DNA of 64,000 bases from CAYLMG01 sp964493425 (GTDB lineage Bacteria > Planctomycetota > Phycisphaerae > Sedimentisphaerales > Anaerobacaceae): NCBI GenBank assembly GCA_964493425.1, contig CAZBMW010000006.1, positions 1 through 64,000 on the forward strand, written 5' to 3'. Numbering within the stretch: position 1 is the stretch's first letter; the number at the start of each line of letters is the position of its first letter. The notes under the pieces were generated by a model. The model did not search any database, was not told the DNA's origin, and saw only the letters and a list, made by a program, of their open reading frames with translations. Of the stretch, positions 45,655 through 55,300 are shown one piece after another. The position numbers and the translations under genes were made by a program.

Positions 45655-45694
45655 GGCAAACCCGCTTTAATGGTTTGCCATTTTCTAAAATGGC
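45655..45694 (-). promoter_or_regulatory. Overlapping hairpins in the leader of the cohesin/dockerin gene
   Basis: GGCAAACC (45655-45662) pairs with GGTTTGCC (45672-45679), and GCCATTTT (45677-45684) pairs with AAAATGGC (45687-45694). The two stems share three bases. They lie 60-100 bases upstream of the minus-strand start codon at 45594, together with a weaker CGTGC/GCACG stem (45610-45638), so they could form a structured leader. No known riboswitch consensus fits. Confidence 0.4.
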
Positions 45695-46052
45695 TTATCG
45701 ATTTCGCTTGCCTTCATATAAATAGCCGATAACGGCAGGGGGAATGTTGATGACATTTTTTTGAAATTTATGGAAAAATTTTTATAATAGGGCTTTTTAA
45801 TGGTAAAATCAGGGTTTCAGAGAGCTGTTCGGCCTCACAGTACAGTGGATTTTTTTATTTCTTAATCACTGATTAACGTCGAAGCTCCGCTTTAGCTGCA
45901 AATCCGGCATTTCTTTTAACGGGATGGAACGAACAGATTTTTTCTTTTCTAGTGACATAATATGTCACAGAGCACTAAAAAATGTTGTTTTTGGCATCTT
46001 TGGCCTCTTATGATAAATAGGGCAATGGTACTATCATCCTTCTCCGAAATTC

Positions 46053-46098
46053 GGCCGGGCCGGTTTTGGCATGGAGGAAAAGCCTGCCCGGTCTTTTT
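46053..46098 (+). terminator. Terminator-like hairpin
   Basis: GGCCGGGC (46053-46060) pairs with GCCCGGTC (46086-46093, one G-T pair) and TTTTT follows. No gene is recognised just upstream on this strand, so the transcript it would end is unknown. Confidence 0.5.
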
Positions 46099-46210
46099 GA
46101 TTTCTTCCTTGTCGAACTATCCGAAATGGCCATAATAATAAACCACAGAGTTCACCGAGGGCATATAGAAAATTCCAAGCTCAAAATTTCAGTTCGATAT
46201 TCAAAAAGAG

Positions 46211-46335
46211 CTGTTCGGCCTCGAGTGTGTAAAACACCAGCCCCGAGGGTACCAGGCCGTCAGGCCGAACAGTCTCTATATCTTGTTAATAACAGCCGCC
46301 CGGGCCCGATGGGAAAAACGAGCAGCCGGGCGGCT
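46211..46335. repeat. Two strong consecutive inverted repeats in a non-coding region
   Basis: CTGTTCGGCCT (46211-46221) pairs with AGGCCGAACAG (46262-46272), 11 bp. AGCCGCCCGG (46294-46303) pairs with CCGGGCGGCT (46326-46335), 10 bp. The motif GAGCTGTTCGGCCTC also occurs about 385 bases earlier, near 45823. The stretch 45595-46966 has no credible gene on either strand. Confidence 0.6.
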
Positions 46336-46454
46336 TCACCGAGGATTTTTTCAAATATAGTCCTTTTTATACACCGATTCACACTGAATTAACACAGTAT
46401 TTTTTTCTATATTTTGCGGAAATGCTTTTAATCCTCTCGCAGCGAAAATTAAAA

Positions 46455-46591
46455 GAGCACCGCCGCAATCACGCTCACCGCAGGCCCGCAAGAGCCCTTG
46501 AAGAACATGAAAGCTAAGCGATGCTCTTTCTATAGCAATGAGTGTGTTGACCGCCTCCTTTGGCTCAAAGAGCCAAAAGCTGGCGGTGCTC
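46455..46591. repeat. Nested inverted repeats
   Basis: GAGCACCGCC (46455-46464) pairs with GGCGGTGCTC (46582-46591), enclosing a second hairpin TTTGGCTC (46559-46566), AAA, GAGCCAAA (46570-46577). The arrangement is that of a structured RNA or a remnant of a mobile palindrome. A 98-codon frame over it (46498-46794) looks accidental. Confidence 0.5.
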
Positions 46592-46966
46592 TCTGTGTAG
46601 AAACAAAGAGCACCGAGCCTTCCAAACGTCTCTTCAATTACAAACTTGCGGTTTGCGGTGAAACGTCTGAAATCTCAGTGATTTCTCTTTATAACTATAT
46701 TTTCAGTTACTATATCGACAAAGAGAAGTTATTGTCAAGAGCTTTTTTAAGAAATTTTAACAGAAAATCAGTTATGAATTACAATGTATTTTAAGGTTGA
46801 ATTTCGCATGATTTATTGTATAATGTCGACCAAATATAGAAATTGATGGCCATCAAGTGATGGATCGTCGGTTAAAAAGTCAAGATAACGAAAGTTTTTC
46901 ACATACAACACACCGCCTTCCATTTCTTCTAGCTTCCGAAAAATATATTTTTTTGAGATTAAAATT

Positions 46967-48481
46967 ATGAATATTACAGCTTCAACACTTTATGATTATA
47001 TTAAATGCCCGCATAAAGTCTGGCGAGATATTTATGGCCCGCAGGAGGAAAAAATCCAAGAAACAAATCCTTTCGTTCAGCTTTTGTGGGAAAAGGGAAT
47101 CAAACACGAAGAAAAAGTAGTTTCTGAACTCGGAGACTTTTTGAATTTGAAAGATGGCTTGGTTGATGAACGTTTTCGAAAGACAATAGAAGCAATGAAA
47201 GATAAAACACCCTTAATTTATCAGGGAGTTTTGAAATATGAAAATCTCTTAGGAATCCCAGACCTTTTGAGAAAATTGCCAGATAATACTTATATGCCGA
47301 TTGATATTAAATCAGGCATGGGTTTTGAAGGTGCTGGCGAAGAAGAGGGAGACGAAGGCAAACCTAAAAAGCATTATGCTGTTCAGCTTTGTTTGTATAA
47401 CGACCTTTTAAAAACTCTTGGATTTGCTACCCATAATAAAGGAGAAATAATTGATATTAATGGTGAAGAAGTCGAATATGACCTAACTGCTCCTATGGGA
47501 GTTAAAATAAAAGAAACTTGGTGGGAATTATATGAACGAATTAAAAAACATGTTGACCTTTTGATAAAAAATCAAGAGAAAAATAAACCAGCTTTAGGCG
47601 GAATCTGCAAACTATGTCCTTGGTATAATTCCTGTAAAAAGTGGGGCGAAGAAACTAGGGATTTAACTAATATTTTTTATCTCGGTAGAAGCGTGCGTGA
47701 CAAGATTAATATAGACCTTTCAATTGAGAACATAGATTCATTTTTAGATATTGACGTCGCCGAAGTTATGAAGCAAAAGAATAAAGAAAAGAAATCAGGC
47801 AATAAAGGATTCTTATATGGCATCGCTGAAGGAAATTTGCAGAAAGCCTTAAATAGAGCAAGAATTCTTTATCAGACAAAGGAACCCGTTATTCATGAAT
47901 CTATTGTCTTGCCCGAGGTTAATTATGAACTATTTTTTGATATCGAAGATGACCCTACCCAGGAATTTGTTTATTTGCACGGAGTTTATGAGCGAAAGGG
48001 AGAAAAAGAGAGATATATCAGTTTTCTTGCAACTGAAATATTACCTGAAGCAGAAAAGGAAATATGGAGAAACTTTTGGCAGTACGTCGAATCATTACCT
48101 CAAGATGATTATGCCGTTTATTACTATGCTTCTCACGAAAAAACAACCTACAAAAAATTGCTCAAGCGCTATCCTGATGTTATCTCGACAGAAAAATTGG
48201 ATGAGTTTTTTGAAAATCCGAATGTTATTGATTTATATAGCCTTATTCAAAAACAAACTGATTGGCCTGTCGGAAGTTATTCTCTTAAGACATTGGCAAC
48301 TTATCTTGGTTTTGAATGGCGAGATAAAACACCATCAGGAGCTTTATCAATTCAATGGTTCAATGAATATCTGGAAAGCAAAGATAAAGACACATTAAAA
48401 AGAATTCTTGAATATAACGAGGATGATTGTAAAGCCCTAATGGTGCTAAAAGACAAGCTAATTGAATTAGGAGCTAATTAA
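46967..48481 (+). CDS. TM0106-family RecB-like nuclease
   Basis: The product has 504 residues, A+T-rich. The N-terminal half is a RecB-like PD-(D/E)XK domain: TLYDYIKCPHKVWRDIYGP start, GIPDLLRKLPDNTYMPIDIK (Asp...Asp-x-Lys active site), YAVQLCLYNDLL, and an Fe-S-type cysteine set (Cys46-like CPHK early; CKLCPWYNSC later). The C-terminal half is an RNase H-like exonuclease domain: LFFDIEDDP (DxE), YYYASHEKTTYKKLL, and YNEDDCKALMVLKD. TM0106-family proteins are stand-alone nucleases often found near defence or mobile genes. It is followed after 1 base by a 4-fold beta flower gene, so the two form an operon. The upstream 480 bases are hairpin-rich. Confidence 0.85.
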   Translation: MNITASTLYDYIKCPHKVWRDIYGPQEEKIQETNPFVQLLWEKGIKHEEKVVSELGDFLNLKDGLVDERFRKTIEAMKDKTPLIYQGVLKYENLLGIPDLLRKLPDNTYMPIDIKSGMGFEGAGEEEGDEGKPKKHYAVQLCLYNDLLKTLGFATHNKGEIIDINGEEVEYDLTAPMGVKIKETWWELYERIKKHVDLLIKNQEKNKPALGGICKLCPWYNSCKKWGEETRDLTNIFYLGRSVRDKINIDLSIENIDSFLDIDVAEVMKQKNKEKKSGNKGFLYGIAEGNLQKALNRARILYQTKEPVIHESIVLPEVNYELFFDIEDDPTQEFVYLHGVYERKGEKERYISFLATEILPEAEKEIWRNFWQYVESLPQDDYAVYYYASHEKTTYKKLLKRYPDVISTEKLDEFFENPNVIDLYSLIQKQTDWPVGSYSLKTLATYLGFEWRDKTPSGALSIQWFNEYLESKDKDTLKRILEYNEDDCKALMVLKDKLIELGAN

Positions 48482-48482
48482 T

Positions 48483-48839
48483 ATGACTTTTTACAATTCA
48501 AAGGGTAGGGCGGTTGCTTACCTCGGTGATGATGGCGAATCAATATATCTTTATGGTGGAGCCCCCATAGCATGGTTGGATGGGGATGGTATTTATGCTT
48601 ATTCTGGAAAATTTTTAGGTTGGTTTGAAGAAGGATGGATACGAGACTTACATGGCAATTGTGTTTTTTTCACTGATTGTGCAAATGGTGGCCCTGTTCG
48701 TCCAGTAAGACAGGTTCGACCTGTCAAAGGAATTCGGGGCATCCGCCCCGTCAAAGGAGTGAGACAGGTAAGACCGGTACATCCAGTAAAATCTTTGTCT
48801 TGGTCCAATCTGAGTGACGAATCTTTTTTTAAACAATAA
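48483..48839 (+). CDS. 4-fold beta flower domain protein
   Basis: The product has 118 residues; ATG immediately after the nuclease stop. It shows the beta-flower pattern of short repeated strands: FYNSKGRAVAYLGDDGESIY, APIAWLDGDGIYAYSGK, LGWFEEGWIRDLHGNCVFFT, ending in GGP. Then come repeated Arg/Lys-Pro-Val steps (PVRPVRQVRPVKGIRGIRPV and on to about residue 103) and a SLSWSNLS end. The tail is highly basic and repetitive, and its coding DNA is a short direct repeat. Function is unknown. Coupling to a nuclease suggests a common role. Confidence 0.8.
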   Translation: MTFYNSKGRAVAYLGDDGESIYLYGGAPIAWLDGDGIYAYSGKFLGWFEEGWIRDLHGNCVFFTDCANGGPVRPVRQVRPVKGIRGIRPVKGVRQVRPVHPVKSLSWSNLSDESFFKQ

Positions 48840-48989
48840 ATGACCACCGAACCAATTTTTCAATTTACTATTTATGATTTAATATTTATTATTTTAAAAA
48901 TCACTGTAAATCTGTGTCCTATAAATTTTTTCCGATTTATCGGAATAAAAACGCTTCTGATAATTGCTCCTTCGGCATATAAATTAAAA

Positions 48990-49018
48990 GAGAGCAGGTT
49001 TTGAATCTGCTCTCCGAA
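48990..49018 (+). terminator. Terminator-like hairpin downstream of the nuclease/beta-flower operon
   Basis: GAGAGCAG (48990-48997), a 9-base loop, and CTGCTCTC (49007-49014). The T-run after it is poor (AAATTTTATC), so termination efficiency is doubtful. Confidence 0.5.
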
Positions 49019-49256
49019 ATTTTATCTTAATACCCACACCCAAAAGTATTAAGAATATTTATTATTATAAGGATATTTATATGAAAGTCAATAGTCCTAA
49101 AATTTATCCGCCATCAGTGGAACTCTGTGTTCTCTGTAGCTAACAATAGCTCTCGCGGCATCTGAGCGGGGCGAATACCTATTTTTATGCTATAAACGGC
49201 GTTTTTGCTTTTTATATACTCCATTTGATACTTCAAATGCTCTCTTTACTTAGTAT

Positions 49257-49466
49257 ATGCTTCATTCGATACTTCAAACGGAACAGATGAAGCTTCGAAT
49301 GCTTTATTCGATATTTAAAATAGAACGTTTGATACTTCGAATGCTCCATTCAATACTTCAAATGGAGCATTTGATATTTAAAATGGAACGGATGAAGCTT
49401 CAAATGCTTTATTTGATATTTAAAATGCTCCATTCGATAATTCATATGGAACGTTTTAATTTACAG
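49257..49466 (+). repeat. 21-bp tandem repeat (minisatellite), ten units
   Basis: Ten consecutive 21-base units, each beginning ATG or ACG and ending near CTTCAA/ATTTAAA, for example ATGCTCCATTCAATACTTCA plus A. Variants alternate between CTTCATTCGATACTTCAA-like and GGAACGTTTGATACTTCG-like units, and weaker copies extend upstream to about 49218. Internal short palindromes occur (CATTTGA...TCAAATG). In one frame the array is open and encodes seven-residue steps such as MLHSILQ and MERMKLQ, a heptad pattern, but no ribosome-binding site precedes it. Confidence 0.85.
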
Positions 49467-49732
49467 TTACCGGACTTTATACAGCGAAAATTATATATAA
49501 CGAAAAACATTTTTTTAAGCCGTTGAAAATTCGTAAATTGCAAGCAGAAAAGCTCTGCTTCTATAATACTATAATAAAACAATCCGAATTGTATCCATCT
49601 ATTAAAATAAATTATTTAAATTGTATAAATACATCTATGTCCCTGCCGATATGGTGACATAATTTTCTATGAAGGTAAAAAAAATTGTATCTTAGTGACT
49701 TTATGTTTAGTTATTTTTGAAAGGGGAAAATT

Positions 49733-50359
49733 ATGCCTAAATTTCCAACAAAAGAATCAGATGTTGTCGCATTAGCAGAATCTATGATCGCAGGCTATAC
49801 CGCACACCCGGACGATTTTCCGAGTGTTACAGCCGAATCGCTTACTGCGCTTCAGGCAGCTCTCAACGATTACCAGAATAATAAGCAATCGCAGGTAGAT
49901 GCGAAGGCACAGTCAAAAATTGCGACAGAAACAAAAGATGGTCAGCTCGACGGCCTTGTTGAGCTTATGAAAAGTGATTTGAAGCTTTCCGAGGTCGATG
50001 TGGCCGATGACCCTGAAAAGCTCTCGGAAATCGGCTGGGGGCCGAGACGAGAGCCTGTCCCTATTGACCTTCCGGGCCAGCCGGAAAACCTTCATCCGAT
50101 AGCCGAAGGGCCGGGAAACATTTGGCTGTCCTGGGATAAGCCTGCAAATGGAGGAACTATCAGAAATTATGTCATTGAGAGTAGATTCCAACCCGCAGGA
50201 GGCGGAAATTTTACAAGCTGGGCGGTTGCAGGAACCAGTCTGAACACCGAAATAAATCTTCTCGACCAGACAAGAGGAATTCAGCTCGAATATAGGGTAA
50301 AAGCTGTAAATATCGCAGGTGAAAGTCTCCCTTCAAATACGGCGGCAGCAGTCCTTTAA
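49733..50359 (+). CDS. Fibronectin type III domain protein, acidic paralogue
   Basis: The product has 208 residues; AAAGGGGAAA gives an excellent start. There is no signal peptide. Residues 1-95 are helical (FPTKESDVVALAESMIAGYT, HPDDFPS, then LVELMKSDLKL) and 100-208 form an Fn3 sandwich (GQPENLHPIAEGPGNIWLSW, YVIESRF, YRVKAVNIAGESLPSNT). By hand count it has 29 Asp/Glu and 17 Lys/Arg, so it is clearly acidic. The next gene is a diverged paralogue that is strongly basic. The family is known only as hypothetical Fn3 proteins. The role is unknown. Confidence 0.75.
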   Translation: MPKFPTKESDVVALAESMIAGYTAHPDDFPSVTAESLTALQAALNDYQNNKQSQVDAKAQSKIATETKDGQLDGLVELMKSDLKLSEVDVADDPEKLSEIGWGPRREPVPIDLPGQPENLHPIAEGPGNIWLSWDKPANGGTIRNYVIESRFQPAGGGNFTSWAVAGTSLNTEINLLDQTRGIQLEYRVKAVNIAGESLPSNTAAAVL

Positions 50360-50364
50360 TAAAA

Positions 50365-50382
50365 AGCCTGCGAAAGCAGGCT
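50365..50382. repeat. Palindrome with CCTGCGAAAGCAGG core
   Basis: AGCCTGC, GAAA loop, GCAGGCT: a perfect 7-bp hairpin six bases after the first Fn3 stop. There is no T-run, so it is not a classical terminator. Its core equals that of the hairpin in the 16S trailer (81-100). Confidence 0.6.
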
Positions 50383-50499
50383 GGAATTATAAAGTACAGA
50401 ATTCAGAGTGCAATAGCTTAAAACTAAAAGTCATAATTTAAAAGCTAAAGTGAAATTCCTCCGCGGCCTTTGTGAACTCGGTGGTTAAAAAAGTATAAA

Positions 50500-51111
50500 A
50501 TGAAATTTCCGACAAGACAATCAGACATCGCTCAAGTGGCACAAATAATGGTTAAGGGATATTATAATCATAGCGAAGATTTCCCGAGTGTTAGTCGCAA
50601 GAAGCTGTTTCTTAAGCTAAGAGACCTAAAAAATGCAGTGAAAAATCAAATTGATAAGCGAGCGGTTTTATCGGAGGCAACAAAGAATAAAAATGAAAAG
50701 CTTGATATCCTCGTAAAAATGATGAAGAATCTTATCCAAAAATCGCTCGTTGATACGAAGAGTAAGCCTGCAAAGATGAGCCTTATAGGGTGGGGCCCGA
50801 GAGCCAACCCACACCCAAAGTCAGTCCCAGGCCCACCCAAAGATTTAATAGCTGAAAAAAGAGACAACCGATTATATCTTTTCTGGAAAAAATCTTCAAG
50901 TGACATTATAGTCAAATGCTATATAATTGAACGTAGAATCCAGTCAAAAGTCACCCGGATTTTCTGGCCATGGTATATAGTTGGCACATCTATAGATACT
51001 TGTATCGAGCTTGAAAAACAATTGAAGAGGGTGAAGTTAGAATATAGAGTTATTGCCGTCAATACTGCAGGGAAAAGTATGCCTTCAAATACCATTACTT
51101 TGATTTTATAG
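50500..51111 (+). CDS. Fibronectin type III domain protein, basic paralogue
   Basis: The product has 203 residues and the same architecture as the preceding gene: FPTRQSDIAQVAQIMVKGYY, EDFPS, then the shared IGWGPR step, and an Fn3 domain ending EYRVIAVNTAGKSMPSNT. By hand count it has 40 Lys/Arg and 18 Asp/Glu, against 17 and 29 in the first paralogue. No good ribosome-binding site precedes the ATG. Identity between the two is moderate, higher in the Fn3 part. Opposite charge suggests a complex of the two or contact with nucleic acid, but this is inference. Confidence 0.7.
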   Translation: MKFPTRQSDIAQVAQIMVKGYYNHSEDFPSVSRKKLFLKLRDLKNAVKNQIDKRAVLSEATKNKNEKLDILVKMMKNLIQKSLVDTKSKPAKMSLIGWGPRANPHPKSVPGPPKDLIAEKRDNRLYLFWKKSSSDIIVKCYIIERRIQSKVTRIFWPWYIVGTSIDTCIELEKQLKRVKLEYRVIAVNTAGKSMPSNTITLIL

Positions 51112-51146
51112 TTATATTAATACAACTTAGTTTTTTCCGAAATGGT

Positions 51147-52139
51147 TTAAAGGGTATTATTTGCAAGCTGTATATTTTCATTAAGCTCAATGCTGTTGCG
51201 GTTAATCTGCAAAACTCTTTCACGAAGTGATTTTGGTGCGATGACCTGGACTTTATCACCATAGCTGAGAATCCACCATGTTATTTCCCCCAGACCATCG
51301 ACACGAAATTCAACTATGGCTGAACCATCATTTTCATACGTTACTTTCTGCGTGCTATGCCATTGGACTTCCGTAACGTCGGCAGCTATCTCCGGGAGAA
51401 AACGCAGCTTGACATGATAGATTGCTCCCTCCGGATTCATCGACCATGCCCTTCCGACATAATCTGTCAGGTTGAAACTTCGCTTTTCGATATAACATTT
51501 GTTTTGTACCTCTATATCTCTGATGCGGTTTAATTCGAATATTTTGATAGTATTATGCAGGCTGGATAAGGCAAGGACATACCAGGTTCTTTGGTTATAT
51601 AAAAGATGATATGGGGACAATTCCAAGTCGATATCTTTGCCTTCAGAGAGTGAATGATACAAAACTTTAACTTTTCTTTTGTATCTAATAGCCTTTTGTA
51701 GTTGTTTGAAGGTCTTATCAAGAAGTTTCATCTTTGCCTGAGGATGTAGCCTTATGGAAATATTATTCAATATTGAGTTGCAAAATCTTTTTGTTTCAGC
51801 AGAAAGATTATTCTCGATTTTCAAAGCCGCTAATAGTGCTGAATTTCGGTAGGGAAGTTGAATCTGTGCGCCTATTTTGTGTGCAAGGATAAGAAGAGAC
51901 AAAGCTTCTTGATGATTCAGATCTATAGGAGGTAGAAAGAAGTCAGGGTCTATCGCGTAGCTTCCTTTTTGGGAATCATAGTGATAGGGCACGCCGATGG
52001 TCTGCAGCTCTTTTAAATCTCTAAAGACTGTACGCCGGCTCGTCCCGAATGTCTCCGCCAATTCTTCTACCGTGCAGTGCTTGCCCGCCTGCAGAGTAGT
52101 TAAAATATTAACTATTCTACTGACTCTGCTGCTTTTCAT
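51147..52139 (-). CDS. HTH/WYL-domain transcriptional regulator (YafY type)
   Basis: Start at ATG 52139 (KSSRVSRIVNILTTLQ); a TTG at 52160 is also in frame. The product has 330 residues. An N-terminal DeoR-like winged helix (VEELAETFGTSRRTVFRDLK, LQTIGVPYHYDSQKGSYAI) is followed by a WYL domain (LELSPYHLLYNQRTWYVLAL, IKIFELNRIRDIEV) and a C-terminal WCX part (FRVDGLGEITWWILSYGDKV). WYL proteins sense ligands, often nucleotides or DNA fragments, and often control defence genes. It is divergent from the truncated RHS gene. Confidence 0.9.
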   Translation of the reverse strand: MKSSRVSRIVNILTTLQAGKHCTVEELAETFGTSRRTVFRDLKELQTIGVPYHYDSQKGSYAIDPDFFLPPIDLNHQEALSLLILAHKIGAQIQLPYRNSALLAALKIENNLSAETKRFCNSILNNISIRLHPQAKMKLLDKTFKQLQKAIRYKRKVKVLYHSLSEGKDIDLELSPYHLLYNQRTWYVLALSSLHNTIKIFELNRIRDIEVQNKCYIEKRSFNLTDYVGRAWSMNPEGAIYHVKLRFLPEIAADVTEVQWHSTQKVTYENDGSAIVEFRVDGLGEITWWILSYGDKVQVIAPKSLRERVLQINRNSIELNENIQLANNTL

Positions 52140-52394
52140 AAAAAGATTCCGAAAGTACAAATCTCTCTTTTTATATTTGGACTGCTGAATTCATTATACA
52201 TATATTGCTGATTATGTAAAGCTTAGTTTGATTATAAAATTTTGCCATAAGATGAGGGCAGAGCTATTGTCTCAGCCGGGCCTTACGATGCTGCTGATTC
52301 GAATCTGCCGGTCGGCACGAGGACTATTTACGATTCAACGGGCAGGGTAATAGAGACGCAGCGATGGTCCGGCGTCGAGCCCTTTATCGAAGAT

Positions 52395-55300
52395 GTGCAA
52401 AATATTCACAAGCAGATTGTCGGCAAACAGACTACTGATTGGGAAAAAGATGAATTGCTGTCCTACGAAAAAACAATTTATGACTCAACCGGCAGGGTAA
52501 GCTGTAGTATATCGCTTGATGAAGATGGTTATGAATGGCCGACGAGTTATGAGTACGATAAGGCCAGCAAGCAGACTGTGGTAATTGACCCCTGCGGACA
52601 TGATATTACGCATATCTATGATTCAAATCTTGACGTATATCGAATTGACTCATTCACTCTTAACGGCACACATAAAACTGTAACAACTTACGAAGGAACA
52701 AGGCGGAAAAGCATTACCGACGCCAATGATAACACCACGTACTTTACTTATGATGCACTTGGCAGGGTAATAAAAACTATGTATCCGCCTTCGAAGCCGG
52801 GCGACCCGAACACTTATCTTTATACAGAGTACGATTCATTAGGCAACAAGCTTTGGGAATCGAAGCAGACTGCAAAAACGTTCGAGCAGTTGACGGCTGA
52901 AGACATAAAGCTTTACGAATACGATGCTGCGGGACATCTTACAGCGGTGACCTTGTATGAAGATGATATTGAAAGCCCTGCGCACGATGGCAGTATTATA
53001 ACCGCAAGGCCGCGGTATGAGTATGTTTACGATGAGTTCAGTAACCTGATTGAGCAGTGGGATAATATTTATGTGCAGCAAAGCTCTATAGTTGATACTT
53101 ATGCCCGTCTTACAAAATTTACTTATGACTGGCTGAATAACCAGACGTCGCGTGAACTGCCGGATGGAGCGAAGGGATACAAACAGTACGATGAGCTTAG
53201 CCGGATTTACTATGCGAAGGATTTCAAGGGCCAGATTACCGGCTATGAATACGATTCACAAGGCCGGCTTAAATATAAAAGGTATTATGAAGACCAGTAT
53301 GCTTACGATACCAATGACCCTGCAGAGATTGTGCAGTATTATTATGATAATCTCGGCCGCAGGACACAGACCATAGATGCCGAAGGCACTACTTATTATG
53401 AATATGACATTGAAGGTAATCTGCTTAGTGTTGATTCTCCGCAGGGAACAGTCAACTACGATTACTCCCTTATTACGAATAGAAGGTTAGCAACCTGGAC
53501 GGACAATACCGATACGCAGTATGGATATGATGAGCTGGGTCGCTTAAGCTCTGTTGAGTTACTCGAGGTTAACGGCAGTTCAGTTTCTAAATTGACTACT
53601 TATGAATACACATCCGTTGGTAGCCGCTCTAAGATGTATCTGCCGAATAATGCTGTAACCAGTTATGCTTACGACAGTATAAATAGACTGCTGAATATTA
53701 CACACGAGAAAGCAGGGCCGTTGCAGCTTTCGAAATATGATTACGAGCTAAAAGACGATGGTATGCGAACACAGCTTGCAGAGGACATATCAACGGGCGG
53801 TGGGCGTACGGTTGGTTATACCTACGATAGTCTGAATCGTGTTGTTTCGGAATCTTCGTCGGCAACGAGCGGCGTTTACGGTGCGGAGTATACTTATGAT
53901 ATTGTCGGAAACCGTACTGAGCGGCTTATATCAGCTAACGGGCAGTGTATGCAGACCGACTATGTTTATAACGACCGAGACCAGCTGATAAAAGAGACCC
54001 ATATCAATCCGGGTACATGCTTCTATCTGGATGGTAATCCTGTGTATGCTTATGCATCTAACGGCCGGGTTTCACATTATCGTTTATATGGCTCTGCGGA
54101 AAATATCAATCCTTTTAAAGCATATCTGCTTGGGATACCATTAGTGTGGTCGCAAATTTTCTTTAGAGCAATTTTGCTTATGGTGCCGATAATATTACTA
54201 TTACCGGTTTTTGGAGATATTTATTCGAGAAGAAGGAAACGGCAAATCGGGGGCGAAATAAATAAATTGAGTATTTTCAAGCGTATTTTATGTGTACTGC
54301 TTTGCTATACGGTCTTTTTCAGCACAATAGGTCTCGAGCAGTTAGCGCAAGCTGCTATCGATTACAGTAATCTTTCGACAGCTAACTGGGGCACAGTTAA
54401 CAGGGACATCCACTATTATTATGACGAGAACGGCTCCTGCGTTGAAAAAATAGAGGCTGTAAAGGATGAGGCTGATCCTGAAAATAACTTTATAGAAAAA
54501 ACAATTTACGAATATAACCTGCAGAACCGTTTGTCACTTGTTAAGACTACGACGGACGGCGTCAACTGGGACATAACGACATATAAGTATAATGACGACG
54601 GCATCAGGGTCGAGAAAAATAACAACGGAACTGTTACTACTTATCTGGTAGATTCGCACAATCATACCGGTTTTTCACAGGTATTGGAGGAATGGACTGA
54701 TGATGTTCTTATAAAGACGTATATTATCGGCGATGATATTATTGGCGAAGCCGACAACACGGGTGTTCTTACATATCTATTGTATGATGGCCAAGGCTCT
54801 GTTCGTCATCATAGCGATTCGGATGGTGATTTAATTGCTTATAGCGGCTGTGACACGTTTGCCTATGACGCTTATGGTAATCGTGTTGACCCGTTAAAAG
54901 ACGTTGTCAACGATGGCCTGTTTTATACAGGCGAGATGTTTGATTGCGAGTCAGGCCAGTATTACCTCCGCGCCCGATACTATAATCCACTGACAGGATT
55001 GTTTAATAGAATGGACGATTTTGCTGGCAATTACTCCGATCCACAAAGTTTGCATAAGTATCTATACTGTCACAACAATCCAGTTAACAACATTGATCCA
55101 AGTGGAAAATTTATTGGTGGGATAAGTAATGTAGTAGCGTCTATAGCGATTAGCGCTGTGATGGTAAATGTTGGTTTGACTGTTTATAGTGGTATTAGAC
55201 ATAAAGTGGGAGCCTTAGGGATTGCTTGGCAGGTAATTCAAAATCTTGCTGTTTTTGCGGTAATAGCAGGTGCTATTTTACTGTCAGGGCCGGTTGCTGT

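Larger units (their letters stand above)
48840..49732. other. Intergenic region: hairpin, minisatellite, no convincing gene
   Basis: It contains a terminator-like hairpin (48990-49014), the fragment GGAACTCTGTGTTCTCTGTA (49119-49138) of a type often scattered in such genomes, and a 21-bp tandem array (49257-49466). AAAGGGGAAA just before 49733 is the ribosome-binding site of the next gene. Nothing else is recognised. Confidence 0.5.

Noticed and set aside
45655..45694. Cyclic-di-GMP (GEMM-I) riboswitch because of the GGCAAACC motif
   Set aside because: The GACGCAAAGC and GCCTA parts of the GEMM-I consensus are absent, and GGCAAACC simply pairs with GGTTTGCC.
46211..46335. Integron attC sites
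   Set aside because: The inverted repeats lack the RYYYAAC/GTTRRRY ends, and no integrase or cassette array is present.
46066..46392. 108-codon ORF on the plus strand
   Set aside because: It covers several strong palindromes, has no ribosome-binding site and no recognisable protein pattern.
46498..46794. 98-codon ORF on the plus strand
   Set aside because: It overlaps nested inverted repeats and reads like translated palindromes; no start signal.
49257..49466. CRISPR array
   Set aside because: Units are contiguous 21-mers with no unique spacers between repeats and no cas genes nearby; it is a minisatellite.
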